Shown piece after piece: positions 26,598 through 35,258 of a stretch of DNA of 64,000 nt. Location: positions 1 to 64,000 of the forward strand of contig NZ_JPIM01000005.1 of NCBI RefSeq assembly GCF_000735195.1, written 5' to 3'. The notes beneath the pieces were generated by a model, which did not search any database, was not told the origin of the DNA, and saw nothing but the letters and a program-made list of their open reading frames with translations. The position numbers and the translations under genes were made by a program. Position 1 is the stretch's first letter, and every line of letters starts with the position of its first letter. The DNA is from Chloroflexus sp. MS-G. GTDB taxonomy: Bacteria; Chloroflexota; Chloroflexia; Chloroflexales; Chloroflexaceae.

Positions 26598-28118
26598 ATG
26601 CGTAAACTTTTGGTGATACTGGGTGTGCCGATCGACAATCTGACAATGGCTGAAGCGCTGGATCGGTGTGATGAGTTTATCGCCGAAGGACGGGCTACCG
26701 GTCGTCTCCATCAGATTGCGACAGTGAATGCCGATTTCGTTGTTAATGCGCTGCACGATCCGGAGCTACGTCGTATTTTGCAAGAGGCCGATATGGCAAC
26801 TGCCGATGGCATGCCATTGGTCTGGGCTTCGCGACTGTTGGGTGGGCCGTTGCCCGGTCGTGTTACCGGCGCCGATATGGTACCGGCGCTGGCTGAACGA
26901 GCTGCTCAGCGTGGTTATTCCATCTTCTTTCTCGGCGCTCGCGAGGGTGTTGCGGCGAAAGCTGCGGCGATCTTACAAGAACGTTATCCAGGTCTGCGCG
27001 TTGCCGGTGTGTTATCGCCGCCACCTAGCTCGGTACTGGAAATGGATCGCTCGGTGGTTGAAACTGTCAAGGCAGCCAACCCTGATATTTTGTTGGTCGC
27101 ATTCGGTAACCCCAAGCAAGAGAAATGGATTCGGATGTACGCCCACGAGTTGCGTGTACCGATAGCGATTGGGGTTGGCGGGACATTCGATATGATTGTC
27201 GGTGTCACCAAACGAGCACCACTCTGGATGCAACGCATTGGTTTAGAGTGGGTGTATCGCCTGATTCAGGAACCGCGTCGGTTGTGGAAGCGATACGTCC
27301 ATGATTTTGTGTATTTCGGCTATTTCTTCTTCCGCCAATGGTGGGCCATGCAACGAGGAAGCGCACTGAGCATGGTTCCGATCGCGTCTAAGGCGGAACC
27401 GGCAGATGCCGCTCCGCCGCCACCGCCACCTCCATTCCCGTGGCCGGTGCTGACTGTCGGGAATCGGCTTGATGTCAGCAATCTCGACCCATTTACCCAA
27501 GAAGCCTATCGCCTGCTGGCTACTCATCAGTATGTAATTCTCGACCTGAGCATGACCCAGTTCCTCGACAGTTCAGCCCTGGGCGCACTGGTAGGATTAG
27601 CCAAACGTGCGCGCTCGAACGGTGGCGAAATCTTCTTGTTGAATGTGCAAGAACCGATTTTACGCCTCCTTGATTTGCTGAAACTGGATCGGTTCTTTGA
27701 ACAATTCCCCGATCTTACAGCAATCACCCAACGGATCGAGCAGTCAAAACCGGTCTCCACCACGTCGTCTACAACAATTCACGGCTGGACGATCTTTCCC
27801 GCCCCGCGTTTGTTCGATGCAGCAACGGCAGACTCCTTTCTCAGTCAAGCTAGCGAGGCCATCAAACAGGGTAAACTGCTCGTCATCGACTGCACCGGAA
27901 CGACATTTATGGCTAGCGCCGGGATGGCTGCTCTGGTCAAACTCGACCGTCTGGCCCGCGAACAAAATAGCGCACTGCGCATTGCCGGTTGTAACCACGA
28001 CGTGCTACGGACGCTCCAGTTGGTACGTCTCGATCAGGTCCTATCGATCTTTCCCGATGTAACAGCCGCAACAACGGCGCCACTGCACAAGAACCATGTG
28101 ACTGCTGAAGGAGACTGA
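26598..28118 (+). CDS. WecG/TagA/CpsF glycosyltransferase fused to two C-terminal STAS domains
   Basis: 506 residues. Residues 1-245 are a complete GT26 (WecG/TagA) enzyme: TVNADFVVNA with T42, ATADGMPLVWASR with D70 (the likely base), FGNPKQEKWI and GVGGTFDMIVGVTKRAP. It should add the second sugar to the polyprenyl-linked unit made by the preceding enzyme. A proline linker (273-279) leads to STAS domain 1 (about 285-382), with LDLSMTQFLDSSALGAL containing the Ser pair 325-326 at the site phosphorylated in SpoIIAA/RsbV. STAS domain 2 (about 395-488) reads DCTGTTFMASAGMAAL with S440 retained but the preceding Asp replaced by Ala. STAS domains are targets of RsbW-like kinases, and such a kinase is encoded 3.6 kb downstream. 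I know of no standard description of this fusion. Confidence 0.93.
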   Translation: MRKLLVILGVPIDNLTMAEALDRCDEFIAEGRATGRLHQIATVNADFVVNALHDPELRRILQEADMATADGMPLVWASRLLGGPLPGRVTGADMVPALAERAAQRGYSIFFLGAREGVAAKAAAILQERYPGLRVAGVLSPPPSSVLEMDRSVVETVKAANPDILLVAFGNPKQEKWIRMYAHELRVPIAIGVGGTFDMIVGVTKRAPLWMQRIGLEWVYRLIQEPRRLWKRYVHDFVYFGYFFFRQWWAMQRGSALSMVPIASKAEPADAAPPPPPPPFPWPVLTVGNRLDVSNLDPFTQEAYRLLATHQYVILDLSMTQFLDSSALGALVGLAKRARSNGGEIFLLNVQEPILRLLDLLKLDRFFEQFPDLTAITQRIEQSKPVSTTSSTTIHGWTIFPAPRLFDAATADSFLSQASEAIKQGKLLVIDCTGTTFMASAGMAALVKLDRLAREQNSALRIAGCNHDVLRTLQLVRLDQVLSIFPDVTAATTAPLHKNHVTAEGD

Positions 28119-28122
28119 GGCG

Positions 28123-29826
28123 ATGACCATTGCCTTTCTCATCGCAACTGCTGAAGATCGCCGGTTACCACCATTAACCGATGTCCTGCCCGATGTTTTA
28201 TTGCCGATTGTCGACCGACCGGTCATGGCGACTACGATTGAAATTCTGGCCCGTGCCGGTATCAAGCGCATTCTTGTCGCATTACACGAACAGACTGCAC
28301 CGATTACCGCAACGTTTGGCAGCGGGAAACGTTGGGGGGTTGAGATTGAATATGTATCGTTGAATGAGGCCTGGGCTGATGGTGGGGCACTACGCTGGGC
28401 AGCGCCGTTGATTCAGGAAACGTGTCTGGTATTACCCGGAAATGCGATTATCGACCTCTCGATTGAGGCAGCGCTCGATCATCATCAGCGTCATGGTGCT
28501 ATGCTGACAGTGATCACCCATGCTCCCCATACGCATCAGCACACGCCATACGCTGTTGTTGATGCCCAAGGACAGATCAGCGCGGTAGTTTCCCAACCCG
28601 ACTCAACGGAGGCCGTGGCGCTAACTGATGCCTACATTGTTGAGCCGTCGCTCCTCGAACAGATTCCCCTCCGCAATCGCTATTGCATTGCCACCGACCT
28701 GATTCCTCATCTCATTGCCCAACACATACCGGTTCACAACTTTACCTTCAGTGGCTACTGGAATCCGCTCACCACACTGGCCGATTATTACGCCGCTCAG
28801 CAGGTGTTCCTGTACAGCGCCTACCGCACTACCGATCCCACGGTTACAGAGGGGCCAGGCGAAACAGTACGCTACCCTTCAATTAGCGGGCGTAAAATTG
28901 CACCAGGTATTTGGGTCGGCCGTAACGACTCGATTCATCCCAGTGTTCGGATTGCCCCACCGCTGTACATCGGCGATAACTGCTGGATCGGGCGTGATGC
29001 CGAACTGGGACCGGGCACGATCATCGGCGCCGGCTGCATGATCGATGATGAAGCCACGGTCACTGCCAGTACGATCTGGGCCGACACGTATGTTGGTCAA
29101 CTGGTCAACATCAACCAGCGTATCGTTTACCCTGGGGTCATCGTTGATCCGATCACTGCCGAGCAGACAGTCATCGTCGATGCGTTCTTGATCGGACGGG
29201 TATCGGCGGTAACGGCTAGTGTTAGTAGGGTTGCTGGTCTCCTTAACCGGATAGGAGCACTGGTATTGTTGATTCTGCTAAGCCCCCTACTCATACTCAC
29301 CGGAATCCTGGCTACCATTGCCAGTGGTGGGCGCCCCCTCATCGGGTTACCGCGAATTGGCGAGCGTATACTGCTATCGAACGGTCAAACAACATTACGG
29401 CCATTAACCCTCTGGCATTGGCGCACACGCCACGCTGACGGACGCTACCTGTGGTTTGGGAGATGGCTGGAAGCGTATGAATTTCACCGTTTGCCAGAGT
29501 TATTCAACGTACTGCGTGGTGATCTCCAACTCGTAGGGGTCAAACCACTCACACCCAATGAAGCAGCCCTCTTGCAGGAAGAATGGCAACAACGACGCCA
29601 CGAGGTTCCCCCCGGTGTCACAGGCTTGTGGTACATTCAGGATTCCTCTGGCAATCTCGATGCCGTTGTCATTGCCGATGTATACTATAGTGCAACCCGA
29701 TCGTGGCGAAGCGACCTCAGCCTATTGCTACGTACACCGTTAGCCTGGTTACGCCGGATTAGGCAAAACAACAAACCCGTCGGTCAATCGTTGAGCGTTG
29801 ATCTTTCGCCGCCATCCGGCGGATAA
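28123..29826 (+). CDS. nucleotidyltransferase-like / left-handed helix / sugar-transferase-like fusion with degenerate active sites
   Basis: 567 residues. About 1-225 has a sugar-phosphate nucleotidyltransferase fold, but the signature GGxGTRLxPLT..PKPLLP reads ATAEDRRLPPLTDVLPDVLLP: the glycine loop and the PKP lysine are gone. About 255-345 forms left-handed helix repeats (IGDNCWIGRDAELGPGTIIGAG). A hydrophobic segment (about 366-392) precedes a domain like the initiating transferase at 25842 (LPELFNVLRGDLQLVGVKPL, PPGVTGLWYIQDSSG), in which the catalytic Asp-Glu dyad is His-Arg (EFHRLPE). Frame and length are intact and codon use matches its neighbours. It may be a membrane-associated scaffold or regulator that pairs with the active transferase. 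Four bases follow the previous gene. Confidence 0.88.
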   Translation: MTIAFLIATAEDRRLPPLTDVLPDVLLPIVDRPVMATTIEILARAGIKRILVALHEQTAPITATFGSGKRWGVEIEYVSLNEAWADGGALRWAAPLIQETCLVLPGNAIIDLSIEAALDHHQRHGAMLTVITHAPHTHQHTPYAVVDAQGQISAVVSQPDSTEAVALTDAYIVEPSLLEQIPLRNRYCIATDLIPHLIAQHIPVHNFTFSGYWNPLTTLADYYAAQQVFLYSAYRTTDPTVTEGPGETVRYPSISGRKIAPGIWVGRNDSIHPSVRIAPPLYIGDNCWIGRDAELGPGTIIGAGCMIDDEATVTASTIWADTYVGQLVNINQRIVYPGVIVDPITAEQTVIVDAFLIGRVSAVTASVSRVAGLLNRIGALVLLILLSPLLILTGILATIASGGRPLIGLPRIGERILLSNGQTTLRPLTLWHWRTRHADGRYLWFGRWLEAYEFHRLPELFNVLRGDLQLVGVKPLTPNEAALLQEEWQQRRHEVPPGVTGLWYIQDSSGNLDAVVIADVYYSATRSWRSDLSLLLRTPLAWLRRIRQNNKPVGQSLSVDLSPPSGG

Positions 29827-29863
29827 GGAAAGCTGCCATAAGCGATCACCCACTGCTTGCACT

Positions 29864-29872
29864 AAAGGAGGT
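29864..29872 (+). promoter_or_regulatory. unusually strong ribosome-binding site of the STAS antagonist gene
   Basis: AAAGGAGGT, fully complementary to the usual 16S rRNA tail, lies seven bases before the ATG at 29880. Neighbouring genes of the set rely on overlaps and weak sites. This predicts an excess of the small STAS protein over its kinase and phosphatase. Confidence 0.6.
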
Positions 29873-29879
29873 TTTTAAT

Positions 29880-30218
29880 ATGGAAATGAAGCCACGAACA
29901 GTCGGGAATGTGGCTGTGCTCGCAATAGAAGGACGGTTCGACGCCAATACTGCCCCTGCCGTTCAACAATGGCTAGAACAAGCAACGGCGGCACCTGGTG
30001 CACGGGTACTGGTTGATCTTTCAGAAACCACCTTTGTTGATTCAACAGCGCTGGCGACGCTGGTATCGGCGATGAAGCGATGTCAACAAGGCCAGGGCGC
30101 ATTTGCCCTGTGCGGACTACGCCGTCCGGTCTTGATGATTTTTGAATTAACTCGGCTTGACAAAGCCTTCAACATCTTTGTGGACGCCGATCATGCCTTA
30201 GCTGTTTTAAATGCCTGA
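29880..30218 (+). CDS. STAS-domain anti-sigma-factor antagonist (RsbV/SpoIIAA type)
   Basis: 112 residues, a single STAS domain. VDLSETTFVDSTALATL places Ser-55 at the site that RsbW-type kinases phosphorylate; the Asp-Ser-Thr order is the same as in RsbV. In partner switching, the unphosphorylated form binds the kinase and frees its other partner. It opens a four-gene set in which every junction overlaps: its last codons contain the ATG of the PP2C gene. A 53-base gap separates it from the fusion gene upstream. No sigma factor is encoded nearby, so the output may be another protein, for example the STAS-bearing glycosyltransferase. Confidence 0.92.
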   Translation: MEMKPRTVGNVAVLAIEGRFDANTAPAVQQWLEQATAAPGARVLVDLSETTFVDSTALATLVSAMKRCQQGQGAFALCGLRRPVLMIFELTRLDKAFNIFVDADHALAVLNA

Positions 30219-31752
30219 GAAACAAACTATGCTGGTCTCGGTGCTAAGCTCACAATATCCTCGCTTTCAGGCACTTGCTGAGGCCTGGCTGGCCCATGGC
30301 GCGCAGACCTTCGGCATCTACGAGCACGGTCGGCCGTTAGCCTGCTGGCCGGCAGGACAGCGTCTCCTCACACCTGATTTAACGGCTGCCATCTATCGTT
30401 ACGATGAAGTGGTTGGTGAGTTGCGCCTGACCGGCTTGCGTAACGAAGCAGCGCGACAACGGCTCCAGGCAGAAGCCGCATTGATCAGCTATATTGTGCA
30501 GCTCGAATATGAGTTGCAATGCATGACCGCCGATCTGGTGACCAGTCAAGATCAGCAGTTGGCACTGTATCGCTTAACCCAAGCCATGCGTGATCTGGTA
30601 ACCATCCGCGAGACCCTGCAAGCAGTCGTGAACGAGGCGTTACGGATGCTAAAGGGCAAGGCGGCTTTTGCTACATATATGTCCACAAATGGGAGTGAGC
30701 CGTTGGTTGTACACTCTCCTGATTGTCCATTGAGTCATGAGACTATCTGGCACTTGTACTGGCAGCTCCAAACTGAAGATCGCCCACTGCTCATCAGAAA
30801 AGAAGAAAGTGACACGCGATGGCCGCCGGGTATCAGAAATCTCCTATTGTTACCGATTCGGGTACGTGGCACGATCATGGCTTGCCTCGGTATTCTTGAT
30901 CGGGTTGAAGGATTCGGGACACCAGAGCTGAAATTGGGACGAGCGATTGCCGACCATACCAGCGCCCAGATCGAACGCATCTTGCTCTACCAGGAGATGA
31001 TCGAGCAGACCCGGTTACGCAGTGAAATGGATTTGGCACGACGGGTACAAACTGATCTCTTACCGCGCACCTTACCCATCGTCTCAGGATTGGATATCTA
31101 CGCCTGCTCACGTCCGGCGCTCCAGGTTGGCGGTGATTTTTTTGATTTCATTCAGACACCCAACCATCCATTTATCTTTACGATTGGCGATCTCAGCGGA
31201 AAAGGCGTATCTGCAGCATTACTGATGTCGATGACGCGCACTGCCCTGCATAGCAAAGCTCAGTTCATGCCGTCACCAACACCGGCATCTGTGATGCGCC
31301 AGTCGAACGAAGACCTTTACAACGACTTTACACGGATCGGTGTCTTTGCAACAGTCTTCGTTGGTATGTACGATGACCGGAATCGTGAAATTGTCTATGC
31401 CAACGCCGGCCATGCACCAGTGATCTATCGCCCAGCCAACGGCAGCGCAACCTTGCTGTTAGCCGACAACACCGCGATAGGTATCCTGCCCGTCAATAAT
31501 TTTCAAAACCGTCATCTGGCAATGAAGCCGGGTGATCTCCTTGTCGTCGCGACTGATGGCTTCCATGAGGCGCGCAACAGTGAAGACGAAATGTTTGGGA
31601 TAGATCGTTTATTGCATGCAGTAGACACGCTGGCCGAACAATCAGCACAGACAATCGCTGATGGGCTATTTCATGCAATTGATCAGTTTAGCGCCGGTCA
31701 TCCGCAAGACGATGATCAAACCATTATCGTGATCAAAGGAGCCGCAACGTGA
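30211..31752 (+). CDS. GAF-PP2C serine phosphatase (RsbU/SpoIIE family)
   Basis: 513 residues. N-terminal region of unclear fold (1-85), coiled coil (about 75-120), GAF domain (about 122-265) and PP2C-type SpoIIE phosphatase domain (about 285-512). Metal-binding motifs are present: GGDFFDF, TIGDLSGKGVSAALLM, VATDGFHEARN and HPQDDDQTIIVIK. It should dephosphorylate the phosphoserine of STAS proteins, triggered by a ligand or signal at the GAF domain. The ATG lies inside the preceding gene (eight-base overlap) and the stop overlaps the next start (GTGA), so all are translated together. Cytoplasmic: no membrane segment. Confidence 0.93.
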   Translation: MPEKQTMLVSVLSSQYPRFQALAEAWLAHGAQTFGIYEHGRPLACWPAGQRLLTPDLTAAIYRYDEVVGELRLTGLRNEAARQRLQAEAALISYIVQLEYELQCMTADLVTSQDQQLALYRLTQAMRDLVTIRETLQAVVNEALRMLKGKAAFATYMSTNGSEPLVVHSPDCPLSHETIWHLYWQLQTEDRPLLIRKEESDTRWPPGIRNLLLLPIRVRGTIMACLGILDRVEGFGTPELKLGRAIADHTSAQIERILLYQEMIEQTRLRSEMDLARRVQTDLLPRTLPIVSGLDIYACSRPALQVGGDFFDFIQTPNHPFIFTIGDLSGKGVSAALLMSMTRTALHSKAQFMPSPTPASVMRQSNEDLYNDFTRIGVFATVFVGMYDDRNREIVYANAGHAPVIYRPANGSATLLLADNTAIGILPVNNFQNRHLAMKPGDLLVVATDGFHEARNSEDEMFGIDRLLHAVDTLAEQSAQTIADGLFHAIDQFSAGHPQDDDQTIIVIKGAAT

Positions 31753-32198
31753 GCCTGCAACACAGTGAAGTGATCCGGCTCGATCTGCCGGCCCGCCATG
31801 CCTATCTACATTTGCTGAGTGAAACGATAGCCGAATTATTACGGCAGGCAGGTGCATCGAATGAAACTTTGGTCTACAATATACAATTGGCGGCGCATGA
31901 AGTCTGTACAAATATTGTCAGCCATGCCTATCGCAATCGTCAGCGTAATGAAGACCGAATTAACGTGACTCTTACGTTCCATCCACAACCACCTTGCCTG
32001 GAAATTGAGTTGCATGATAACGGCGAGACGTTTGATCCAGAACTGGTGCCACAACCAAATCTCAGCGAAGCCCAGATACACGGCTATGGTCTCTTCTTAA
32101 TTCGCCACTTGATGGATCGCGTAATCTATACAGCGCGTTCCGATGGAAACTACTGGCACCTAGTGAAGTATCTGGAACCCGGGAGACCACAATTATGA
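31749..32198 (+). CDS. RsbW/SpoIIAB-like serine kinase (anti-sigma-factor type)
   Basis: 149 residues of GHKL ATPase fold, beginning with GTG in the overlap GTGA. The N-box AAHEVCTNIVSHAY, the G1 box LHDNGETFD and the G2 box HGYGLFLIRHLMD are all present, so ATP binding and kinase activity are likely. It should phosphorylate the STAS antagonist encoded two genes upstream and possibly the STAS domains of the WecG fusion. Its inhibited partner in the classical system is a sigma factor; none is visible here. Confidence 0.92.
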   Translation: MSLQHSEVIRLDLPARHAYLHLLSETIAELLRQAGASNETLVYNIQLAAHEVCTNIVSHAYRNRQRNEDRINVTLTFHPQPPCLEIELHDNGETFDPELVPQPNLSEAQIHGYGLFLIRHLMDRVIYTARSDGNYWHLVKYLEPGRPQL

Positions 32199-32581
32199 CA
32201 ACGATTATGATTGTTGATGATTATGCACCCACGCATCGACTTATGAGCTTTGTGCTTGAACAACACGGCTATACGGTTATTACCGCCATCGACGGTGAAC
32301 AAGCGTTAAGCCGTCTTTATACCCATACTGTTGATCTGGTTGTGACTGATCTCACCATGCCTCGTATGGACGGCATTGAGCTGGTTCGAGCAATCCGGGC
32401 CGATGAACGTTATACTCGCTTGCCGATCATTATGATTACCGGTACTGTCAAAGAACAAGACGAGGTAAAGGCAGCAGGTGTTGGGGTAAATGCCTTCCTC
32501 ACCAAGCCGGTCGATTCGGATGACCTGGTCAACGAAGTTGATCGCTTGCTCCATCAGGAGTCCTCACGGTATGGAACGTAG
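32195..32581 (+). CDS. stand-alone CheY-like response regulator receiver
   Basis: 128 residues, receiver domain only. Acidic pair D8-D9, phosphoacceptor D52 (VVTDLTMP), T82 and K104 (FLTKP) are in place. It overlaps the kinase gene by four bases (ATGA) and so belongs to the partner-switching set. It has no output domain, so it probably signals by binding another protein, perhaps the PP2C or the RsbW-like kinase. The cognate histidine kinase is not adjacent. Confidence 0.92.
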   Translation: MTTIMIVDDYAPTHRLMSFVLEQHGYTVITAIDGEQALSRLYTHTVDLVVTDLTMPRMDGIELVRAIRADERYTRLPIIMITGTVKEQDEVKAAGVGVNAFLTKPVDSDDLVNEVDRLLHQESSRYGT

Positions 32582-32751
32582 CTTCGGCATATTCGATGGC
32601 GTGAGACTAGGAAACTTATCACCCGGAACGATAGAAAACAGCACGTGACGTTCTCGTTAACTCCAGATAGCCATACATTCAGCGAAGTGTTAACTTCCAG
32701 GCGTACACTGCCTCCGTCAATACGGGTACCGAGTAAGTGGGCAGCACATGT

Positions 32752-33720
32752 ATGAATACGCTAACGGTTGATATTGTTATCTCAACGTATGGACGCGGCA
32801 CGGCTATTGATGCCACCATCGCTAGTCTCCGTCAGAACACCTATCCCCACTTTACGCTCTGGGTGCTTGATCAGAGTGAAGACGACACGACCGAGCAATG
32901 TGTACGAACTCATGCTGAAACTGACGACCGGATTCGATACGTTCGACGGCCAGTCCGCGGTATCTCGGCAACCCGCAACGCTGGTGCAGCAATGGGCAAT
33001 GCTCCGTACATTCTGTTTACCAATGATGATTGCGTCCTTGATTCCAACTGGATCAGTGCCCTGATCACAGAGTTACAAAACGAACAAATCTGGCTGGCCT
33101 TCGGCGCTGTCTTACCTGGACCACATTTGTCGAATCCTGATGAAATTGTTCTAGGCACCTGCAACGGCCTCCGTCGAATATTTCACCACAACTGGTTCAA
33201 TTTAGGATTTGGTCATGGTCATAATATGGGTGCACGCCGTGAGGCCTTTGAGCGGCTCGGTGGTTTTGATGAACTAATCGGTGCCGGTGCGCCGCTGGGT
33301 GCCTGGGAGGAGCGTGATTTGGGATATCGCGCTTTGAAGGCAGGAGGTACGATTGTCTTCACTCCACACGCCATTGCCTACCATCACCACTGGCAGAGCT
33401 GGCACAGTGCTCGCCGCAGCTTTCGCGCTTACGGGATCGGTGCCGGCGCAGTTGCAGGCAAATATATGCGCTGCGGTGATCTCGGTGGAATAGTGATCTT
33501 GACTGAGTGGTTGTTTAGTCAGGGATTACGCCAGATTGCTTCAGGCATCTTCAAATGGCATCGTCGCGATAAAGTTTTGCTCGGTCTTGATCAGCTTTAT
33601 TACCCGTTCGTTGGTTTACGCAAAAGCCTTGACTATCAAATTGATCGGGGAACGTGTTGTTATATCGCACCATACCGACTGAGTAACACCGATCGATCAC
33701 ACAAGGGAGTCGTACCGTGA
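32752..33720 (+). CDS. family 2 glycosyltransferase
   Basis: 322 residues from the ATG at 32752; a GTG at 32737 is an alternative and neither start has a strong ribosome site. The N-terminal GT-A domain has DIVISTYGRG, RRPVRGISATRNAGA and the DxD-like FTNDDC. The later region GFGHGHNMGARREAFERLGGFDE followed by WEERDLGYRALKAGG is the usual GT2 acceptor segment. It probably adds a sugar to the lipid-linked repeat unit. A 170-base gap separates it from the receiver gene, so it may have its own promoter. The GTG of the flippase gene overlaps its stop. Confidence 0.9.
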   Translation: MNTLTVDIVISTYGRGTAIDATIASLRQNTYPHFTLWVLDQSEDDTTEQCVRTHAETDDRIRYVRRPVRGISATRNAGAAMGNAPYILFTNDDCVLDSNWISALITELQNEQIWLAFGAVLPGPHLSNPDEIVLGTCNGLRRIFHHNWFNLGFGHGHNMGARREAFERLGGFDELIGAGAPLGAWEERDLGYRALKAGGTIVFTPHAIAYHHHWQSWHSARRSFRAYGIGAGAVAGKYMRCGDLGGIVILTEWLFSQGLRQIASGIFKWHRRDKVLLGLDQLYYPFVGLRKSLDYQIDRGTCCYIAPYRLSNTDRSHKGVVP

Positions 33721-35258
33721 CTAGCGAGGTCTCGACCAATACACCGCCACCTTCACCAATCAGTGGGGCACGTATAGCGCGCAATGCTGGCGCTATGATG
33801 GCTGCCCAACTGTTGACCTGGGCAATGGCTTTCGTGGTTGCAATTTTTCAACCACGCATCCTGGGGCCATTAGCAATCGGACAGCTTTCGATTGCCTTCT
33901 CCATCTGGATGATTGTCGGTGTATTGATCACCTTCGGTATGGATACCTACCTGACCAAAGCAGTTGCCCGTGAGCCACAACGCACCGGTGTGCTGGTCGG
34001 TACCAGTTTGGTAGTACGGATCGGTCTGTGGCTCCTTGGCTGTCTAGCTGTATTTGGCTACGACCTGTTTGCCGTCAACGCCGATCCTACGCAAACCGCA
34101 TTGATCTGGATCATCGGATTGATGACCCTCTTTTCGGTGTTGAGTGGCGGCCTCATCGCTACTCTCAATGGTCTCGAACAGGTTCATTATGTATCGCTGG
34201 TCACTGTTTTGAGCAAAATGGTGTTGACGGTTGTGAGCCTTGCCCTCCTGTTTGCCGGGTTCAATGTGATCTGGATCGGATGGGCGAACGTGCTGGCAGC
34301 GCTGGTTGCCTTCTTGGGTGATGCCTTTTTTCTCTTCCGCCAACACCGACCACGCTGGAGTATTGATCTGGCAGCCGCTGGCCTGATGCTCAATGTATCA
34401 AAACAGTATCTGGTTACTGCACTAACACTGATGGTCTATCAGCAGATTGACCGTTTATTCATCGCTCTGTTCGCCTCTACTGAAGCGGTTGGCTGGTACG
34501 GCACAGCCGTTAACCTCTTCGGAACACTCATGTTCTTTCCGATGGCAATTGGAACAGTCATTTTCCCCACGCTGACCCGTCGCTTTGCGGCCGGTCAAGA
34601 GCATCTGGCAATGGCCGCACGGCCGATTTTTAATATTATGCTGGCGCTGAGCATACCGATTGGACTAGGATTAGTTGCGATTGCCGAACCGGTTGCGTTG
34701 TTGCTGTACGGTGAAGCCTTCCGCCCCACCGGCGTCGTCCTGGCAGTGTTGGGGATCGTTTTGATCTGTACGTATCTTAATACCGTTCTGAGCCAGTTGT
34801 TGATTGCAGCCGATCGCACTGCGGCGCTCAATATCATTATGATTGCCGCCACGGTTGCAACGCTTCCTCTCGATGCAATCCTGGTACCTTGGACCAATCG
34901 AGTGTTTGCGAATGGCGCATTAGGTGGTGCCCTGGCTTACACGATTACCGAATTGGGCATCTTGATCGCAGCCATTAAAGTGCTGCCAAAAGGAACGCTC
35001 GGTGCCCAGAACTGGCGCGTGGGTGTGCTCACCGGTCTAGCCGGAGCTGGGATGCTGCTTGCCATCTGGTGGCTACGCGAGTCGACGTTCTTCTTCCTGG
35101 CCGTACCGTTAGGCGCAGCCGTGTATATCGGTCTGGTGTTGGCGTTTCGTGCCTTGCCTGACGACGATCTGACAATCATCAAAGAGGCGCTGAGTAAGTT
35201 GATTGCCCGCTTGCCCTTTATAGGTCGTAAGTTGAAACCAGCTCAACCTGAAGCGTAA
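33717..35258 (+). CDS. Wzx-type polysaccharide flippase
   Basis: 513 residues with about fourteen transmembrane helices, starting with GTG in a four-base overlap with the GT2 gene. The N-terminal segment SGARIARNAGAMMAAQLLTWAMAFVVAI and the repeated six-helix halves match the polysaccharide-transport MATE/MVF family. It should move undecaprenyl-linked repeat units to the outer face, where the Wzy-like protein at 17107 could polymerise them under Wzz control. It is the last gene of the rightward set. Confidence 0.92.
   Translation: MTSEVSTNTPPPSPISGARIARNAGAMMAAQLLTWAMAFVVAIFQPRILGPLAIGQLSIAFSIWMIVGVLITFGMDTYLTKAVAREPQRTGVLVGTSLVVRIGLWLLGCLAVFGYDLFAVNADPTQTALIWIIGLMTLFSVLSGGLIATLNGLEQVHYVSLVTVLSKMVLTVVSLALLFAGFNVIWIGWANVLAALVAFLGDAFFLFRQHRPRWSIDLAAAGLMLNVSKQYLVTALTLMVYQQIDRLFIALFASTEAVGWYGTAVNLFGTLMFFPMAIGTVIFPTLTRRFAAGQEHLAMAARPIFNIMLALSIPIGLGLVAIAEPVALLLYGEAFRPTGVVLAVLGIVLICTYLNTVLSQLLIAADRTAALNIIMIAATVATLPLDAILVPWTNRVFANGALGGALAYTITELGILIAAIKVLPKGTLGAQNWRVGVLTGLAGAGMLLAIWWLRESTFFFLAVPLGAAVYIGLVLAFRALPDDDLTIIKEALSKLIARLPFIGRKLKPAQPEA

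Noticed and set aside
29880-32581. Classical sigB operon
   Set aside because: No sigma factor lies within or after the set; the next genes are a GT2 and a flippase.
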